Source: Siphonodentalium dalli
Lineage: Eukaryota > Mollusca > Scaphopoda > Gadilida > Siphonodentaliidae
Assembly: GCA_032622095.1 (NCBI GenBank)
Contig: CP136066.1
Location: forward strand, 55,210,609-55,274,608
Length of the DNA stretch: 64,000 nt
Reading direction: 5' to 3'
Shown here: positions 60,694-64,000 of the stretch, piece after piece
Layout of the letters: every line of letters starts with the position of its first letter
Position numbering within the stretch: the first letter of the stretch is position 1
Notes under the pieces: model-generated
The model's database searches: none
Told to the model about the DNA's origin: nothing
The model's input: the letters and a program-made list of their open reading frames with translations, nothing else
Made by a program: the position numbers and the translations under genes

Positions 60694-62355
60694 GTAAATA
60701 TTCTAATTCTCTACATAGACTTTAGGCCAAAGAAAAAATATTTTTTCGGGTTTTTCTGTTTTAAAGATGCATAATACGATAAAGCGCCCCTCAATTACTA
60801 TTGATTTGGCTAGGGGCGTGTGGCGTTAAAAATATTTGATTCGAGCCGAGGAACCCACCTATCAAAGCACAGAGTTATAAGATATCGATTTTAAAAATCT
60901 ATTATATTTCACCATCGAGACTTATAAGTGGCCCAGTAAAAAGTCGACGAGCCGACCGTCTCGGACCAAATTGCGGATGAAGATGGATAACTCTAAAATC
61001 AAGAGGCTTTATGTTGAAAATAAGGCCAAATTTCGTCGAACAACATGTTGATAAATAACACGTTTCGGGAAATTTTATACTACAGTTGACAGTGCATGGT
61101 TGGCATTATTTTTGGGCAATTAATCGATTCTGCTAACTGAAGCGGCATTTCTAAAAATGTTGTTGTTGTTGTTGGAATCTGATGATATGGGGACCCTCCA
61201 ATCGGATTGAGTACCTTTAAAATATGCAAATATCAGCTCATTTAATTCTTCTGTTGCTTTAAATGGTCTGAATATTGAAAGATATACATATTTCCTGTAT
61301 CATTCTATGATGTTAATCGTTGGTTAGATGGGAACATGAATTTATGGGGCCTACCGATATAATGAAAAGCTGAGTAATTGAACACAACATGTTCACACTG
61401 TCCAATCGGCTCGCGGAATACCAGTGTGAACGTCAGAATACGAGCGTGAACGTCAGAATACCAGTGCTCCACAGTAGTTTAAAGCGATATAATGTATCAT
61501 AATTAGAACTCGACGGCTAAATAACGACACAAAAGACAATGGAAAGATATATCCGATCAATTTTGCATTTACACAGTGGAGGGGTGGGTCACCTGGTGAT
61601 GTTCAGTTCGACTCTGGGCGATCTGGCCTTTGTTTAAAGCAGAAAATAGGGTGTACAAACTCGTGCGGTCATTAATTTCACGCCTGCTTTACACCATGGT
61701 AGTATACATGGGCCTCATTACGCGCTCCGCGTGTATAACTAATGTAGAGATTATTGTATCCTATATGGTCGCTGGGGGTTTTATTTATAGAATGGGAATT
61801 TTTGGACGGATTAAAAGTCGAACTGCGACCCGGAGGCCGAGTCCGGTAAAAGGTGTAGTTGGGAATTTCAATTTCAATTTCAATTGTTATTCGGATGCCA
61901 AGAAGTGCAAGGCTAGTAGGCTAATTCTATGAGTTGGTCATTCGTGAAACCAATATATTTTATATTCTATAATTACAATCATGGGTATATAATATATTAT
62001 CTTGAGCGCGTTACCATTTCTGACTATGGGTTTCTTGTATATAAGTATACAGGGACGGTGCATAACGGCAGTGCAGGTTGAGGGTGTGGCGGAGCAACGA
62101 GCGCGTTACTAAATACTCATTGACGAGTAGTTCCCTTAGGAAATGGTGACCATTTGTTGAACTCATTATCTGAACATTTCCCGCCAAAGAATATGGATCC
62201 TTCTGCACTTGTATTAGCGTTTTGTCTGTCTATCGTCTGTTCTTATTGCCTGAACAGCCATATAGATGACTGATAGACCATTCTAATGTATACGTTTATA
62301 TCTAATGGGGGAATCCATTCAGTATAGTAAGGGTTAAACCAACTTTCTTTCTCAG
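60694..62355. other. Intron 5: dispersed repeats
   Basis: 61796-62045 matches 29830-30200 in pieces (GAGGCCGAGTCCGGTAAAAG; GAAACCAATATATTTTATAT; GAGCGCGTTACCATTTCTGA). 62110-62335 matches the flanks of the 60-bp satellite and 26525-26780 (TGACGAGTAGTTCCCTTAGG, GAACATTTCCCGCCAA). The segment 61390-61460 has a short repeat of CGTCAGAATACCAGTG type. No further exon. Confidence 0.55.
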
Positions 62356-62484
62356 AAATTCAAAAATGAATGGAAGACTTTGAATACCGGTGTAGTAACC
62401 AACGACAACTACGGATTGGATATCCCGCTATCTATCACAGCCATCACCTTCGTACACGAGATTGGACACAACTTCGGTTCTCCG
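62356..62484 (+). CDS. ADAM10: Exon 6 of ADAM10-like metalloprotease: zinc-binding motif
   Basis: Codes residues 344-386, phase 0 at both ends. Acceptor ACTTTCTTTCTCAG, donor CCG|GTAAGT. It ends TFVHEIGHNFGSP (374-386): H377 and H381 are zinc ligands, E378 the catalytic base and G384 the conserved turn of the HExxHxxGxxH metzincin motif. The third histidine should be the first codon of the next exon, outside the window, so activity cannot be fully judged. The upstream part (KNEWKTLNTGVVTNDNYG) fits the family's region with the N-T-G start of a strand before the active site helix. The disintegrin, cysteine-rich, transmembrane and cytoplasmic parts must lie further right. Confidence 0.95.
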
Positions 62485-62639
62485 GTAAGTTTTAAAAATA
62501 ATTTAACAATTTGGCTGAAGGCTACATAAAACATTTGAGTAAAATATTTATGTTGACATCATCTGCCAAGTTATCATCTCTCCTTGAAAAAATATATATC
62601 TTAATATATAAATGCGACTGTGTTTAGGCGTCCATATTT

Positions 62640-63715
62640 CTGCACCGATTGCGATGAAATATGCCATGGGTAATTTCCCATTGTTCACCATAGTAAAGAA
62701 ACATGGTTTACCATAGTAAAAAAGCAATAGTTAATTTACAACGGTTATTTTGGTGGTAAACTTACAACGGTTATTTGGCCAGTGAAACAACAGTTTTACA
62801 ACGTTTAGTTAGTCGGAAAACAATAGTTTGACAACAGTTATTTGGTCGGGAAACAATAGTTTTACAATGGTTATTTTTTTTTATTATAGTAAAAATCATG
62901 GTTTACAATAGTAAAATAAACAATAGTTAATCTTCAACGGTCATTTTTGGTGATGAAACAATAGTTGTTTACTATAGTGTAAACCATAGTTTACCATAGT
63001 ACAAAACAATAGTATATCGTTTTCACTATTGTAAAAACCATGATTTACATTAGTAAAACACAATAGTTAATACATAACGGTTATTTGGGTGGTGAAATAA
63101 TTGTTTTTTTTTAAATCCCCATGGTTTACCATACATGTAGTAAGAAAACAATAGTTTACCACAGTAAAAAAACAATAGTTAATTTATCGGTTATTTGGTC
63201 GGCGAAACAATAGATTTACAACGGTTATTTAGTCGGGAAACGATAGTTTTATAACTGTTATTTGTTTTTTTTACTATAGTAAAATCACGGTTTACCATAG
63301 TAAAAACAATAGTTAATTTACAACCGTTATTTTGGTGGTGAAACAATAGTTTTTTTTACTATAGTAAAAACCATTGTTTACCATAATAAAAAACAATAGT
63401 CAATCCACAAAGGTTAATTGGGTGGGGAAACAATAGTAAAAGAACAATAGTTAATTTACAACGGTTATTTGGTCGGTGAAATTATAGTTTTCCAACCGTT
63501 ATTTAGTCAGGAAACAATAGTTTACAACGGTTATTTGGTCGGGAAACAATAGTTTTACAATGGTTATTAGGTTTTTGACTATAGTAAAAGATGGTTTACC
63601 ATAGTACAAAAACAATAGTTAATCTCCAACGGTTATTTGGGTGGTGAAACAATAGTAAAAACAACAGTTAATTTACAACGGCCTTTTTGGGTGGTAATAC
63701 TATGGTAATCACGTC
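62640..63715. repeat. Degenerate tandem repeat with ACAATAGTT and ACGGTTATTTGG units
   Basis: Units mix GAAACAATAGTTTTACAACG, GTTATTTGGTCGG and TTTACCATAGTAAAAA in variable order; some carry TTTACTATAGTAAAA palindromes. No stable period is visible by eye, although 90-100 bp spacings recur. It lies at the start of intron 6, after exon 6. Confidence 0.75.
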
Positions 63716-63789
63716 GGAATAATCGGCCATTTGAGCTTCCTTTTCTGTGGTGGCCGTGTGGTATTGACCTCGGACTTTGAGTCGCATAC

Positions 63790-64000
63790 ATATTTATACA
63801 TATGTGTATGTATGTATGTATGTATATATATATGGGTATGTGTATGAGGGTGTATATGTATGTGTGTGTATTTGTATGGTATATATATATATATATATAT
63901 CTGATTGTATGTATATACATATGTATGCATATGTGTGTATATGCATGTGTGTATGTACATATGTGTATATGTATGCATATGATTGTGTATATATTATATG
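63790..64000. repeat. TATG/TATA/GTGT microsatellite at window end
   Basis: Alternating purine-pyrimidine tract with (TATG)n, a (TA)n run at 63880-63900 and repeated ATATGTGTAT. It yields His/Tyr/Thr-rich - strand frames without coding meaning. The tract runs to the window edge. Confidence 0.9.

Noticed and set aside
60694-60774. Continuation of exon 5 to the stop after 60774
   Set aside because: GTAAAT at 60694 is a usable donor, the family homology ends there, and exon 6 continues in phase 0 with matching homology. A retained-intron form ending at 60774 would be secreted and inactive, but nothing supports it.

Overview
The window is AT-rich, repeat-saturated eukaryotic nuclear DNA. It holds the 5' part of one large gene on the + strand. 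Six exons (2784-2877, 28683-28812, 44185-44309, 55971-56387, 60431-60693, 62356-62484) join with matching intron phases (1, 2, 1, 1, 0, 0) into an open frame of 386 codons that continues past the right edge. The product reads as a secreted or membrane metalloprotease of the ADAM10/Kuzbanian type: signal peptide, short prodomain, RKKR furin site, then the first part of an M12B catalytic domain ending inside the HExxHNFGSP zinc motif. The large introns (about 25.8, 15.4, 11.7, 4.0 and 1.7 kb), the protein sequence and the load of short inverted-repeat elements suggest an invertebrate, perhaps a lophotrochozoan such as a mollusc; the species cannot be named from this sequence. No other protein gene, rRNA or tRNA is convincing.

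Layout. 1-2783: upstream DNA with a palindromic 21-bp repeat and one inverted-repeat element. Intron 1 (2878-28682): two TTAA-flanked miniature elements, a 64-bp tandem array, a 10.7-kb inverted-repeat element (7077-17740) with a 3.7-kb internal tandem duplication, a run of decayed hairpins (18370-19565), a partly triplicated block (about 20340-24510), several fold-backs and a further duplicated TTAA element (26706-27742). Intron 2 (28813-44184): a duplicated splice donor, more miniature elements, a GA microsatellite, a 2.1-kb array of a 19-bp unit and a TATG microsatellite. Intron 3 (44310-55970): a hAT-like 1.7-kb element, a 31-bp array and a 7-kb 60-bp satellite with about 2.04-kb higher-order periodicity. 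Intron 4 (56388-60430): about 15 tandem copies derived from the 3' end of exon 4, including its splice donor. Introns 5 and 6 hold dispersed repeats, a degenerate array and a terminal microsatellite.

The most unusual features are: (1) the array grown out of a coding-exon end with its 5' splice site, together with a 47-bp duplication of the exon 2 donor; (2) a 69-nt near-perfect hairpin present about 21 times, usually as two mutually inverted copies inside TTAA-flanked elements, and shared with an element that has different termini; (3) the giant inverted-repeat element without a visible transposase; (4) the higher-order satellite embedded in an intron. Almost all other open frames are by-products of repeats whose unit length or composition avoids stops.
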